From Actinotalea alkalitolerans (lineage in GTDB: Bacteria; Actinomycetota; Actinomycetes; Actinomycetales; Cellulomonadaceae), in NCBI RefSeq assembly GCF_023369855.1, contig NZ_JAMBPP010000022.1, forward strand, positions 1 to 53,910: a DNA stretch of 53,910 nucleotides. The letters are read 5' to 3'. The translations under genes were made by a program, and so were the position numbers. Below are positions 44,629-53,800 of this stretch, one piece after another. Under the pieces are notes generated by a model. That model was not told where the DNA came from. It was given only the letters and a program-made list of their open reading frames with translations, and did not search any database. Every line of letters starts with the position of its first letter. Within the stretch, counting starts at the first letter, position 1.

Positions 44629-46281
44629 GTGCCTCATCACGCGTCGCCGCCCAGCCTACTGATCGACGGGATGTCCCCGGCCGATCACGAGCTGCGGCAC
44701 GTCTGGAACGAGTGCGTCGGCGCGGGGCGGGCGAACGAGGCGCTGCGCGCGGACTGGCAGGCCCACTTCCGCGAGGCGGTCGACGTCCTGGGCGTGCGGC
44801 ACGTCCGCTTCCACGGCGTCTTCCACGACGACATGTTCGTCTACCGGGTGGAGGACGGCGGCGGGTTCGGCCCGGCGGGACGGCTGCCGGCCCCGGTCTA
44901 CACCTTCGCGTACGTCGACAAGGTGTTCGACGCCATCCTGGATGCCGGTGCGCGCCCGTTCGTCGAGCTCGGTTTCATGCCCCGCGCCCTCGCCACCCAG
45001 ACCGAGACCCTGTTCTGGTGGAAGGCGCACTGCAGCCCGCCGAACGACATGGGGCGGTGGGTCGAGCTGGTGACCACCGCGGTCGAGCACTGGATCGAGC
45101 GGTACGGGCTCGACGAGGTCCGGCAGTGGCCGTTCGAGGTGTGGAACGAGCCGAACCTCGTCCCGCACTTCTGGACCGGGACCCGCACCGAGTACTTCGA
45201 GCTCTACGAGGCGACGGCACGGGCGGTCAAGGCCGTCGACCCGCAGCTGAAGGTCGGGGGACCCTCGACGAGCGTGTTCGTCCCCGACGAGCGGTACGCG
45301 GGCGAGACGCAGGACCGGTCCGCCGAGGCGGCCACGGCCGCGGCCGCCGACCCCGACGCGCTGGACTGGAAGCCGGTGTGGATCCACGAGTTCATCGAGT
45401 GGTGCGCCACGCGTGACGTGCCCCTCGACTTCCTGTCCACCCATCTCTACCCCACGGACTTCGCGTTCGACGCCGAAGGCAACGGCCAGCCGATCCAGCG
45501 GCATGTCGACGCGACCCGCGACGACCTCGTCGCCATGCGCAAGATCATCGCCGCGAGCCCCTTCCCCGAAGCCGAGCTCCACATCACCGAGTGGTCGAGC
45601 TCGCCGTCCAGCCGGGACGCGATCCACGACACCCTCTTCGCGGCGAGCTACATCACGCGGGCCTTCCTCAACGCCGCGGACCTGGCGGACTCGGTGTCGT
45701 ACTGGACGTTCACGGATGTCTTCGAGGAGGGCGGCGGTGGGATCGGGCCGTTCCACGGCGGGTTCGGCCTGGTCAACGAGCAGGGCATCCACAAGCCGAC
45801 CTTCCACGCGATGGCCATGCTCGCGCGGCTCGGCGACCGTCAGCTGCTGCAGACCCCGCACGGCGTGATCACCAGGTCCTCGGCCGACGGACGGCTGGCC
45901 GCCCTCTTCTACAACTACCCGCAGGACATGGGCACCCGGGGCGTCGGATCGGAGCGTTCCTACGCCGACACGCGACACCTGGCGCAGAGGGGCCCCGCAC
46001 GCCGGATCCGCCACACGGTCGAGGGCCTACCGGCGGGAGCCGAGCTCACCGTCGAGATCCTCGACTGGGAGCACGGCAACGTGGCCGAGGCGTGGCACGA
46101 GATGGGCGCCCCGCTGAACCCGACGCGCCCGCAGACAGCAGAGCTCCGTGAGGTGGCCGACCGGCTGCGCCGCAGCGTCCTCACCGCCTCGACGGCCGGG
46201 ACCCTCGAGATCGACATCGAGCTGTCGCCCTGGGCGGTGATGTCCCTCGTGCAGTCGACCGAGCCGACCACCGCCCCGTGA
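44629..46281 (+). CDS. GH39 beta-xylosidase
   Basis: 550 aa from GTG 44629, with AAGGGAG nine bases upstream. It has the GH39 (clan GH-A) features: acid/base Glu in VWNEPNL (E174), nucleophile Glu in HITEWSS (E321), and FHGVFHDDMFVYR and YWTFTDVFEE active-site strands, then a C-terminal beta domain. No signal peptide, so it acts in the cytoplasm on imported xylo-oligosaccharides. It leads the operon with the ABC importer genes; the operator upstream implies LacI control. A GH39 iduronidase is less likely given the bacterial sugar-operon context. Confidence 0.88.
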   Translation: MPHHASPPSLLIDGMSPADHELRHVWNECVGAGRANEALRADWQAHFREAVDVLGVRHVRFHGVFHDDMFVYRVEDGGGFGPAGRLPAPVYTFAYVDKVFDAILDAGARPFVELGFMPRALATQTETLFWWKAHCSPPNDMGRWVELVTTAVEHWIERYGLDEVRQWPFEVWNEPNLVPHFWTGTRTEYFELYEATARAVKAVDPQLKVGGPSTSVFVPDERYAGETQDRSAEAATAAAADPDALDWKPVWIHEFIEWCATRDVPLDFLSTHLYPTDFAFDAEGNGQPIQRHVDATRDDLVAMRKIIAASPFPEAELHITEWSSSPSSRDAIHDTLFAASYITRAFLNAADLADSVSYWTFTDVFEEGGGGIGPFHGGFGLVNEQGIHKPTFHAMAMLARLGDRQLLQTPHGVITRSSADGRLAALFYNYPQDMGTRGVGSERSYADTRHLAQRGPARRIRHTVEGLPAGAELTVEILDWEHGNVAEAWHEMGAPLNPTRPQTAELREVADRLRRSVLTASTAGTLEIDIELSPWAVMSLVQSTEPTTAP

Positions 46282-46340
46282 CCCAGAACGAGATCCAGAC
46301 CCAGACCCACCACCCCACCACCCAGAGAAGGGCCTCAACG

Positions 46341-47654
46341 ATGAGGATCACGCGCACAACGGGTTTCATCGCACTCGCGACGACCACCGCCCTCGTGGCC
46401 ACGGCGTGCACCGGCGGCAGCTCCGCCGGTGGCAGCACCGACGGCTCCGGAGACGGTGACCGCCCGGACGTCCTGACCGTCGCCGCATGGATGGACTTCC
46501 CTCAGGAGCTGCTCGACGGCTTCGAGGAGGAGCACGGCATCACGGTCCAGATCGAGTCCTTCCCCGACGGCGCGTCGGCGCAGACCGTGCTGCGCAACGG
46601 GCTCAGCTCCGGCGGCGCGGGACTGTCCGACGTGCACCTCGTCGAGCTCGACTGGTGGACCGAGATGATGGCCGTCCCCGAGGACTGGGTCACCCTGCCG
46701 CCCGTCGACGGCCGGTGGGTCGACTGGAAGGTCGAGCAAGGGTCGGTCGACGACGAGATCAAGGGCTACGGCACCGACATCGGTCCCCTCGCCATCGCCT
46801 ACGACTCCCAGCTGCTCGAAGAGGCAGGGCTCCCGTCCGCCCCAGAGGACTTCGCCCAGTTCATCGGCGGGGATGACGCCACCTGGGAGACGTTCGTCGC
46901 CGCCGGACGGGAGTTCACCGCCGCGTCCGACGCCGGGTGGGTCGACTCCATGACCACCCCGATGCAGGCGGCGATCAACCTGCTGCCCGCCGCGTTCGAG
47001 GACCCGGAGACCGGGAACGCGCTCCCGCTCGCAGAGAACGACGCGATCCGCGACACCTTCCTGGAGTTCGCCACCGCCGCGCAGGACGGCGTCTCCGCGG
47101 GCATCGCGATCGGGCACGCGGACTGGGGTGCCGGGTTCCAGGCCCAGCAGTGGGCGACCGTCATCACCCCGGCGTGGATGACCGGGATCATCGAGGAGAA
47201 CGCCGCCGGCATCGACGGCTGGATGATCGCGCCCGACGCCTTCCCCGAGGGCGGCGGCAACTGGGGTGGCTCCTTCTTCTCGGTGCCGTCGGCCGGTCAG
47301 AACACCGAGTGGGCGACCACTCTCGCCGACTACCTCACCTCACCCGAGGCCGCCGTCGCGATGTTCCTCGAGAACGGTCAGTTCCCCTCGCAGCTGGACG
47401 CCATCAACGACCCGGTCGTCGGCGAGTCGGCGAACGAGTTCTTCGGCGGGCAGGACGTCGGCGGCGTCTACGGCCAGCTCGCCGCAGACGCGGGGGACGC
47501 CGCTGCGGGTGGCTTCCGCGGGGTGAACTTCGCCGGCATCCAGACCCTCGTGACGGACGGGATCCGACGCGTCGAGGACGGCAGCCAGACGCCGGACCAG
47601 GCCTGGGAGTCGGTCGTCGCCGAGTTCGACGGACTGGGCCTGACCACCGACTGA
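46341..47654 (+). CDS. Sugar ABC transporter substrate-binding lipoprotein
   Basis: 437 aa. Signal peptide with lipobox LVATACTGG, so Cys 23 or so is lipidated. The mature part is an extracellular-solute-binding protein of the carbohydrate class 1 type: VLTVAAWMDFPQELLDGFEE, the DVHLVELDWW motif, PLAIAYDSQLL, WTTVITPAW-like VITPAWMTG, and the C-terminal TLADYLTSPEAA with many Gly/Asn. It lies downstream of the xylosidase and upstream of the permeases. The ligand is probably xylobiose or longer xylo-oligosaccharides. AGAAGGG is upstream of the ATG. Confidence 0.9.
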   Translation: MRITRTTGFIALATTTALVATACTGGSSAGGSTDGSGDGDRPDVLTVAAWMDFPQELLDGFEEEHGITVQIESFPDGASAQTVLRNGLSSGGAGLSDVHLVELDWWTEMMAVPEDWVTLPPVDGRWVDWKVEQGSVDDEIKGYGTDIGPLAIAYDSQLLEEAGLPSAPEDFAQFIGGDDATWETFVAAGREFTAASDAGWVDSMTTPMQAAINLLPAAFEDPETGNALPLAENDAIRDTFLEFATAAQDGVSAGIAIGHADWGAGFQAQQWATVITPAWMTGIIEENAAGIDGWMIAPDAFPEGGGNWGGSFFSVPSAGQNTEWATTLADYLTSPEAAVAMFLENGQFPSQLDAINDPVVGESANEFFGGQDVGGVYGQLAADAGDAAAGGFRGVNFAGIQTLVTDGIRRVEDGSQTPDQAWESVVAEFDGLGLTTD

Positions 47655-47771
47655 CATCAACAAGGGGCCTCGCGCCCATCCCTCGTCCGCGCTGCGGCCT
47701 GGAGCTCGACGCCCCGGGCCGCGGCTGCGGGCGCCCCCCCAGCTACCGACGGGCTTCCGAGAGGCACCCTC

Positions 47772-48899
47772 ATGGCCATCGACACCGCCCCCGCGGCCGC
47801 GCGCCGCATCGGGATCTCACGCAGGACGTCGAAGTGGGACGTCAAGGTCTCCCCCTACCTCTACATCTCTCCGTTCTTCCTCAGCTTCGCGGTCTTCGGC
47901 ATCTTCCCCATCGCCTTCAACGTCGTCGTGGCCATGCACTCCTGGCACCGTCGGCTGGGTCAGGGCGACTTCGTGGGCCTGGACAACTTCCGCTGGGTGC
48001 TCGAGCAGCCCGCCTTCTGGACCTCGCTGCAGAACACGTTCTCGATCTTCCTGCTCTCGATCGGACCGCAGCTGTTCTTCGCCCTGGCGATCGCGGCGTT
48101 CCTCGACCAGAACCTGCGGACCAAGACCTTCTGGCGGATGAGCGTGCTCGTGCCGTTCGTCGTCATGCCCGTGGCGACCGCCTTGATCTTCGGGCAGATC
48201 TTCGGCCAGTTCGGGCTGGTGACACCCGTGATCCAGGAGCTCGGCCTGTTCACGGACGTCAACTCGCCCTTCTACCAGGACCGGGTGCTCTCCCACGTCG
48301 CCATCGCCACCATGGTGAACTTCCGCTGGACCGGCTACAACGCGCTGATCTTCCTGGCCGCGATGCAGGCCGTGCCCCGCGAGCTGTACGAGGCCGCGAC
48401 CATCGACGGGGGCGGTCGCCTGCGGCAGTTCCTCTCGATCACCGTCCCCAACATCCGCGCCACCATGATCTTCGTCGTCCTCACGATGACCATCGGTGGT
48501 CTGCAGATCTTCGACGAGGCCCGGATGTACGACGGCACCGGGACCGGCGGCTCGAACAACCAGTGGCTGACCACCGTCCTGTACCTGTTCAACCTGGGCT
48601 TCGGCGACTGGCCGGACCGGCTGGGCCACGCGGCCGCCGTCGCCTGGCTCTTCGCCCTGGTGATCATCGCGTTCGCGGTCATCAACTTCGCGCTCACCCG
48701 GAGGATCGCGTCAAGCAAGGCAACGCGGTCGAAGGTCCCGGCCTCCACGACCCGGACGCTGATCGCCGAGGCCCGAACCGCTGCCGAGGCGTCGTCGCGC
48801 GCCGCCCGCGAGGCAGGGGTACCGACGCTGCTCGGCACCGCGAGCCGGACCGGGCACCCGGACGCCCTCACCCACGCACAGGGAGACACCGAGCGATGA
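47772..48899 (+). CDS. Sugar ABC transporter permease (UgpA/MalF-type)
   Basis: 375 aa. Six membrane helices, with the EAA loop ELYEAATIDGGGRLRQFLSI characteristic of binding-protein-dependent permeases. A long C-terminal cytoplasmic tail (about 60 residues, ASTTRTLIAEARTAAEASS) is unusual for this type. Separated from the substrate-binding gene by 117 bp of GC-rich sequence (47655-47771) with small hairpins, which may reduce its expression relative to the lipoprotein. The stop overlaps the next permease's ATG (ATGA). Confidence 0.9.
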   Translation: MAIDTAPAAARRIGISRRTSKWDVKVSPYLYISPFFLSFAVFGIFPIAFNVVVAMHSWHRRLGQGDFVGLDNFRWVLEQPAFWTSLQNTFSIFLLSIGPQLFFALAIAAFLDQNLRTKTFWRMSVLVPFVVMPVATALIFGQIFGQFGLVTPVIQELGLFTDVNSPFYQDRVLSHVAIATMVNFRWTGYNALIFLAAMQAVPRELYEAATIDGGGRLRQFLSITVPNIRATMIFVVLTMTIGGLQIFDEARMYDGTGTGGSNNQWLTTVLYLFNLGFGDWPDRLGHAAAVAWLFALVIIAFAVINFALTRRIASSKATRSKVPASTTRTLIAEARTAAEASSRAAREAGVPTLLGTASRTGHPDALTHAQGDTER

Positions 48900-49831
48900 G
48901 CACCGCACTGATCGAGAACATCTCCGGCAAGGGTGCCAAGAGGTATGCCCAGAAGCGGGCGGCCAAGGGCAGGCCCATCAAGCTCAGCAGCCAGTCGCAC
49001 AACCCGGCCAACCGCCGCCCCGCCTGGCCCACCTACGTGTTCCTGAGCGTGGTGGTGGCGGTCTCCGTCTTCCCGCTCTACTACACCGCGCTGCTCGGGT
49101 CCTCGACCCGGATCGAGATCGCCCAGTCGCCCATCCCGCGGCTGCTGCCCGGCGTGCAGCTGCTGCACAACCTCAGGGACATCGTCGGCCATCACCAGAT
49201 CGAGTTCTGGATGTCCTTCGCCAACTCGCTGCTCGTCGCGGTCATCGTCTCCGCGTCGACGGTCTTCTTCTCGACCCTCGCCGGTTTCTCCTTCGCCAAG
49301 CTCACCTTCCGTGGGCGCAGGACGCTGTACGTGTTCATCATCGCGACGATGGCGATCCCGATGCAGCTGGGCACCATCCCGATGTTCATCATGATGAACA
49401 GCTTCGGCTGGATCGACACGCTGACCGCCCTGATCGTGCCGAACCTGGTGGTCGCCTTCGGCGTGTTCTGGATGACGCAGTACCTGAGCGAGGCGCTGCC
49501 GTACGAGCTCATCGAGGCAGCCCGGGTGGACGGCGCCTCGATGTTCCGCACCTTCTGGTCGATCGCGATGCCGGCGGCCCGCCCGGCAGCGGCGACCCTG
49601 GCGCTGTTCACCTTCGTCGGGTCGTGGAACAACTTCTTCTGGCCGTCGGTGGTGCTCCGCTCGCAGATGACGTTGCCCCTGGTCATCCCGCAGCTGCGCG
49701 GTGCGTTCACCGCCGACCACGCCCTGGTCATGTCCGGGGTGCTGCTGATCGCCCTACCGCTGCTGGTCGTCTTCGTCTTCGTGGGGAAGCAGCTCGTGTC
49801 CGGGGTGATGGCGGGGGCGGTCAAGGGCTGA
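48896..49831 (+). CDS. Sugar ABC transporter permease (UgpE/MalG-type)
   Basis: 311 aa. Six membrane helices after a 50-residue basic N terminus. The EAA loop is LIEAARVDGASMFRTFWSI, and the terminal VFVGKQLVSGVMAGAVKG is characteristic of MalG/UgpE proteins. The operon has no ATPase gene; the transporter probably shares a general MsmK-type ATPase encoded elsewhere, as in many actinobacterial sugar importers. No gene follows it on this strand before the tRNA-Lys fragment. Confidence 0.9.
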   Translation: MSTALIENISGKGAKRYAQKRAAKGRPIKLSSQSHNPANRRPAWPTYVFLSVVVAVSVFPLYYTALLGSSTRIEIAQSPIPRLLPGVQLLHNLRDIVGHHQIEFWMSFANSLLVAVIVSASTVFFSTLAGFSFAKLTFRGRRTLYVFIIATMAIPMQLGTIPMFIMMNSFGWIDTLTALIVPNLVVAFGVFWMTQYLSEALPYELIEAARVDGASMFRTFWSIAMPAARPAAATLALFTFVGSWNNFFWPSVVLRSQMTLPLVIPQLRGAFTADHALVMSGVLLIALPLLVVFVFVGKQLVSGVMAGAVKG

Positions 49832-49874
49832 CGTCGTTCAGCCGCGAGCGGCCCACTTCGGCGCGTCGAGGACG

Positions 49875-49898
49875 AGGGGGAGGGGGAGGGGGAGGGCG
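49875..49898. repeat. AGGGGG hexamer run in the gap after the importer operon
   Basis: Four near-perfect AGGGGG units. They lie in the 170 bp between the importer operon and the tRNA-Lys fragment (49832-50002), where I see no gene. Confidence 0.6.
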
Positions 49899-50002
49899 AG
49901 GGTGTGCGCGTCCCTGTCGTCGCCACCCGGCTGAGGCACCACCTGGTGGGTGAGGTCGCGGGTCCGGGGGGAGATGCATGACTACCGATGCAAGATCAAC
50001 AT

Positions 50003-50050
50003 GGGTGGGCCCCGTGGGGCTCGAACCCACAACCTACGGATTAAAAGTCG
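50003..50050 (-). other. 3' fragment of a tRNA-Lys(TTT) gene, probable attachment-site scar
   Basis: Read on the minus strand the sequence contains the anticodon loop CTTTTAA, the anticodon 3' arm TCCGT, a full T arm (GTGGG, TTCGAGC, CCCAC) and the acceptor 3' strand GGGGCCC with A73. Everything 5' of the anticodon loop is missing: AGCGA sits where ACGGA should pair. CCC rather than CCA follows. A 3'-only tRNA piece at the edge of different sequence is the classic footprint of integrase-mediated insertion. The host chromosome is to the left, so the element is to the right. Confidence 0.75.
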
Positions 50051-50060
50051 CTTGTGGTGG

Positions 50061-50145
50061 GGAAGGGCATACCTGGTCGGAGGCCCGAAAGCGGGCCCGA
50101 CCTGCGGCGATGCCTTCCGATGGTTCTCATCGATAGGGGCCCGCT
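50061..50145. other. Nested inverted repeats beside the tRNA fragment
   Basis: AGCGGGCCC (50090-50098) pairs with GGGCCCGCT (50137-50145) over 9 bp. Outside and across it, GGAAGGGCAT (50061-50070) pairs with ATGCCTTCC (50110-50118) with one bulge, so the two cannot form together. They may be terminators or part of the attachment region. The stretch 49832-50248 contains no gene I can support. Confidence 0.4.
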
Positions 50146-50155
50146 CTCGGCCAGT

Positions 50156-50188
50156 TGCGGACTAGATGCGGACTGGGCGCGGACCGAT
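50156..50188. repeat. Three 11-bp direct repeats next to the attachment scar
   Basis: TGCGGACTAGA (50156-50166), TGCGGACTGGG (50167-50177) and CGCGGACCGAT (50178-50188) share the core GCGGAC. They lie about 110 bp inside the presumed element, where integrase or excisionase arm sites usually are. Confidence 0.45.
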
Positions 50189-50248
50189 TCGGTGTTCGGG
50201 CGACCTAGGGCCGTGCGTCGCCTCCGACGGTCTCCCTCGGTCGTTGGA

Positions 50249-50551
50249 TCAGGTGGATGCCGGCCTCAATGTATGCAGCCTCCGGATCGTCGCGCCGGGA
50301 GTTGTAGCCCGTTTGGTGAGCTCGTCGTTCTCTGCCTTGGTGATCCAGGCCACCCGCGAGGTGCACAGCAGGTCGATGATGTCCTCGACACCCTCCGAAG
50401 CGCGAGCCTTGGCGACGGTGCTCGAGATCGTGCCCATGTGCTCGTTGTGGAACGTCCCGCGACCGGAATCGACCGCCAGCTGTGCTGCGTACGTCAGCAC
50501 AGCGAGGTCGCCGAGATCCAGAAGGGCCGGAGTCCGCACCACACGCGGCAC
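50249..50551 (-). CDS. Small protein of unknown function, possibly frameshifted
   Basis: 100 aa from GTG 50551: a soluble sequence with LLDLGDLAVLTYAAQLAVDSG, FHNEHMGTISSTVAKARA and ENDELTK. I do not recognise the family. An overlapping frame that starts at ATG 50631 (MDEPGTRYFLSHSLTASRS) ends within this gene and reads as if it were the true N terminus of the same protein, so the gene may be a single-base-frameshift pseudogene or start upstream. Codon use is less GC-biased than in the chromosomal genes. There is no visible ribosome site at GTG. Confidence 0.35.
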   Translation of the reverse strand: MPRVVRTPALLDLGDLAVLTYAAQLAVDSGRGTFHNEHMGTISSTVAKARASEGVEDIIDLLCTSRVAWITKAENDELTKRATTPGATIRRLHTLRPAST

Positions 50552-50801
50552 ACCTTGATGGTGATGTCGCAGATGCTCCGGCTCGCGGTCAGGGAGTGGG
50601 ACAGGAAGTAGCGCGTGCCTGGTTCGTCCATGGTTGCCCTATCTCCGCGCGGGACGCTTCTTGATCGACTCGCATGATCTCGCACCGGGCGTGATCGAGA
50701 CCAGCAGCCTGCCAGCACGGGGTCGACCTGCAACGCCTAATCCGGCGCCAGTCCCCCGACCGCGGTCGCAGTCACCGGCGGTCATGGCATAGTGCGATTG
50801 C

Positions 50802-53800
50802 ATGGAAGCTGGGGGGGAATCGCCGCGCTTCAGTGCTGAGTTGGCGTCCGCCGTGAGGGTGGTTGGGGGCGTCCTCGCAGCGTGGGCGAGAGGGGATCGT
50901 CACGACGAGACGAACGCCCCAGAAGTGCCAGCCGGGATGCGCGTCGATGAGGTGCTGGACGTCTTGGCGCGCGGCGCGCCCGCCGAGGTTGCCGTTCTGC
51001 GAACAGAACTGCCCGACGACCCTACCGCGAAGGTCGCGCTGAGGGAGGTCGTGGACGCGTCGCTGCGCCTGGTTGCGACCGGGCTTGGCTTGGTCGTAGA
51101 TCTCAAGAGGCTGAACCGCCTCGACGAGATGCAGTGGGTGGGGCGAGAACTCGGTGACCTCGCGCACGGGTTGGGTGAATGGAAAGCGGCCGCCGTGCTC
51201 TACTTGCTTGGTTCCGACGCCTTGCGTCAGCTCAACAAGCTATGGGACACAGCCGATGTGTGCGCGAAGGCCGTGGCCGCCGCTGCGGAGTGCGACCCGG
51301 TCCCGCGTGACGTCATGGCAGGAGCCCTGCAGAACTGGGGCGTCGTCCTGGCCGAGCTCGGGGAGTTCGACGACGCCATCGAGAAGCTCCGATCGGCCGG
51401 CTCCTTCGAGGACGACCCGGGCGCGCGCACTCGGGTGGACAACGCGCTGGCGGGCGCAGTCCTGCGGATCGGGGAGTTCGACAGTGCGATCCGCCTGTTC
51501 AAGGCCAATCTGGAGGCGCTCGAGGTCCTCGACCCGGCGAAGGGGCTCGACCGCGGCTTGGCGCTCGATGCCCTCGCCAGCGCCTACCAGCAGGCAGGCG
51601 ATCTTGAGAGTGCAGCCGTTTGGTTCGACGAAGCCCGGAAGAAGATCGCCGCCGATGACGTGCGCAGGCGGTACGGGAACGCTCGCGGTCTAGCCGAGGT
51701 GAACGCACAGCTGGGCAACCTCGACCTGGCGGGGCTCGCCTTCGTGGAGGCCCGCGAATTGGCGGTGCTCGATGTCCGCGAACGACAGGGGCCCGACCGG
51801 CTGCGAGCCGGGCTCCGGGCGGGCATCGAGCGGCTGGTCGACGACGACACCCCGACCTGGAAGCTTGTGCTGGCAGCCGAGGTGCTTGCTCGGGCCAGTG
51901 GCCCTGCAGCCGCGGTCCCGGTGTACGAGCGCGCTGCGAATGCTGCAGCAGCGGCCGGTGACCCGCTGACCGCCTTCGGTTGCCGGGTGCACATTGCGCA
52001 CGGACTGCTCGAGAGCGGCGAGGAGGACCTGCGGGCGATCGACGTCATGTTGACGATGATCAGAGCCGAGGCGCTCGCCGCCGCGCTGCCGTCGTCGGCG
52101 GCGCTGGCTGATGTCGGCCTGATGCAGTTGCTGCACTACGGGCTCGAGGAGAGCGCCTGCGGGCTGGACCGCTTCTACCTCGCTTGCGAAGCCTTGGCGC
52201 TCGATGACCTCGTCCAGCGCTCCTTCTTCGACAGCGCGGATGTCCGTTCCGTCAGGATCCAGCGCGCGAATGTCGGCGTCCCGTACGCGGCACTTGCTGA
52301 GTTCGCTGAGGAGTGCGGGGCTCTCGAAGTTGCGGCCGACCACCTGTTCAGAGCGGTGAGCCATGCGTCGCAGTCGGGCGACGCTCTCGCCGAGGTGATC
52401 GGAGCCGGCCGGATACTAGCTCTACTCGACAGGAGGGGAGCGTCGTCCGACGCCAGCGAGACAACCATTAGGCGCATTCGGGAGCTGATCGAACGACCCG
52501 ACGCTAGCGCCGAGACTCGCAAGCACGGGTACTACGTGCTGGGTCGGCACACCGCGATCACCGACCCACGCGCCGCGCTCGACGAGCTGAGACGCGCCGC
52601 TGCGATCCACGAGCAGATCCGAATGCGTCTCCGGGCACAGGTCGCAATGGGCGATCCACGCACCCTCCGGGAAGACACTTCGTTCTACCCGGAACTGCTT
52701 CGGGCGATGATCGATGCAGCAGAGCCTGACGCTGACGCGTTCGACGTCCTCCAGCGCACGAGAGCACTCGCGCTCGGCGACCAACTGGAGCTGCTCCGCG
52801 GCGGCCGGGTGCCCCACATCGCCGCCAACAACGCAGAGGCCGTACGGCTCCTTGCGCGACTGCCCGTGCCGACGACGCTAGTCGACGTCACGTCGACGAG
52901 CGCAGGCTTGCGCGCATACCTCGTTGACGAGGCAGGCGTCCGCTCAGTGGATGCCGAGGGCCCCACATGGACTCTGGAGGCGGTGCAATACGGGGATGTA
53001 CGTCGTCGGGCAGCCGAGGTCGTCGCACTGACCCGGTCGTCAGTGATCCTTCGCCACCTTGTGGAGGCCGTGGAGGACTCGGTCGAGCCGGAACGCGCCT
53101 TGCTGGTGGTCCTCGATGACCACTTGGCCAATCTCCCGATCCACGCCGTGCCTCTCCGCGGCGGTGTCTGGTCAGACGCACGGTCCATCGGGCGCATCCC
53201 GGCAGTCGCGGTGTTGCGGTACTCACCAAACCGGCCGTGGGCGGGCAAGGCGGTCGTCGCAGGCGACTCCAGGGGCGACTTGCCGCATGCGGCAGTCGAG
53301 TGCCGACACGTGGCGGAAACGCTCGATGCGCGCCCGTTGCTGCAAGGGGCATGCAGCTTCGAGGCGCTGAAGACCAGGCTGACAGAGACGCAGCCGGACG
53401 TCGTACACCTGGCCCTGCACGGGCGGGCCGACGTGCGCAGGGGAGGCCGGGCGAGCTTGTTGTTCGCCAACGGCGCCGGCAGGACGACTTGGGCCGGGTT
53501 CGACGAACTTGCACAGTTGCCGTGGCAAGCAAGCCTGATCGTGTTCTCCGGGTGCAGTACGGCAGTCGGCGGACCGCGCCACGGCCGAGGCATCCACGGC
53601 GTGGCGCAGGCTGCCCTCGCTGCCGGGGCGACGGCGACGGTCGCGAGCCTGTGGCCGGTGGACGACCAGAGCACGCGAGTGTTCATGACCGAGTTCTACG
53701 ACGAGTTCGCGCGGGCGCGGGGCGCGTCTGACTGGGTCGACCTGAGGCTCGTCATGGATGGCGCACGCGCGCACCTGCGGCAGCGGCTCGCCGAGCGGGT

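Noticed and set aside
50054-50611. Plus-strand open frame next to the tRNA fragment
   Set aside because: Composition is like non-coding DNA, it overlaps repeats and an opposite-strand ORF, and no start with a ribosome site supports it.
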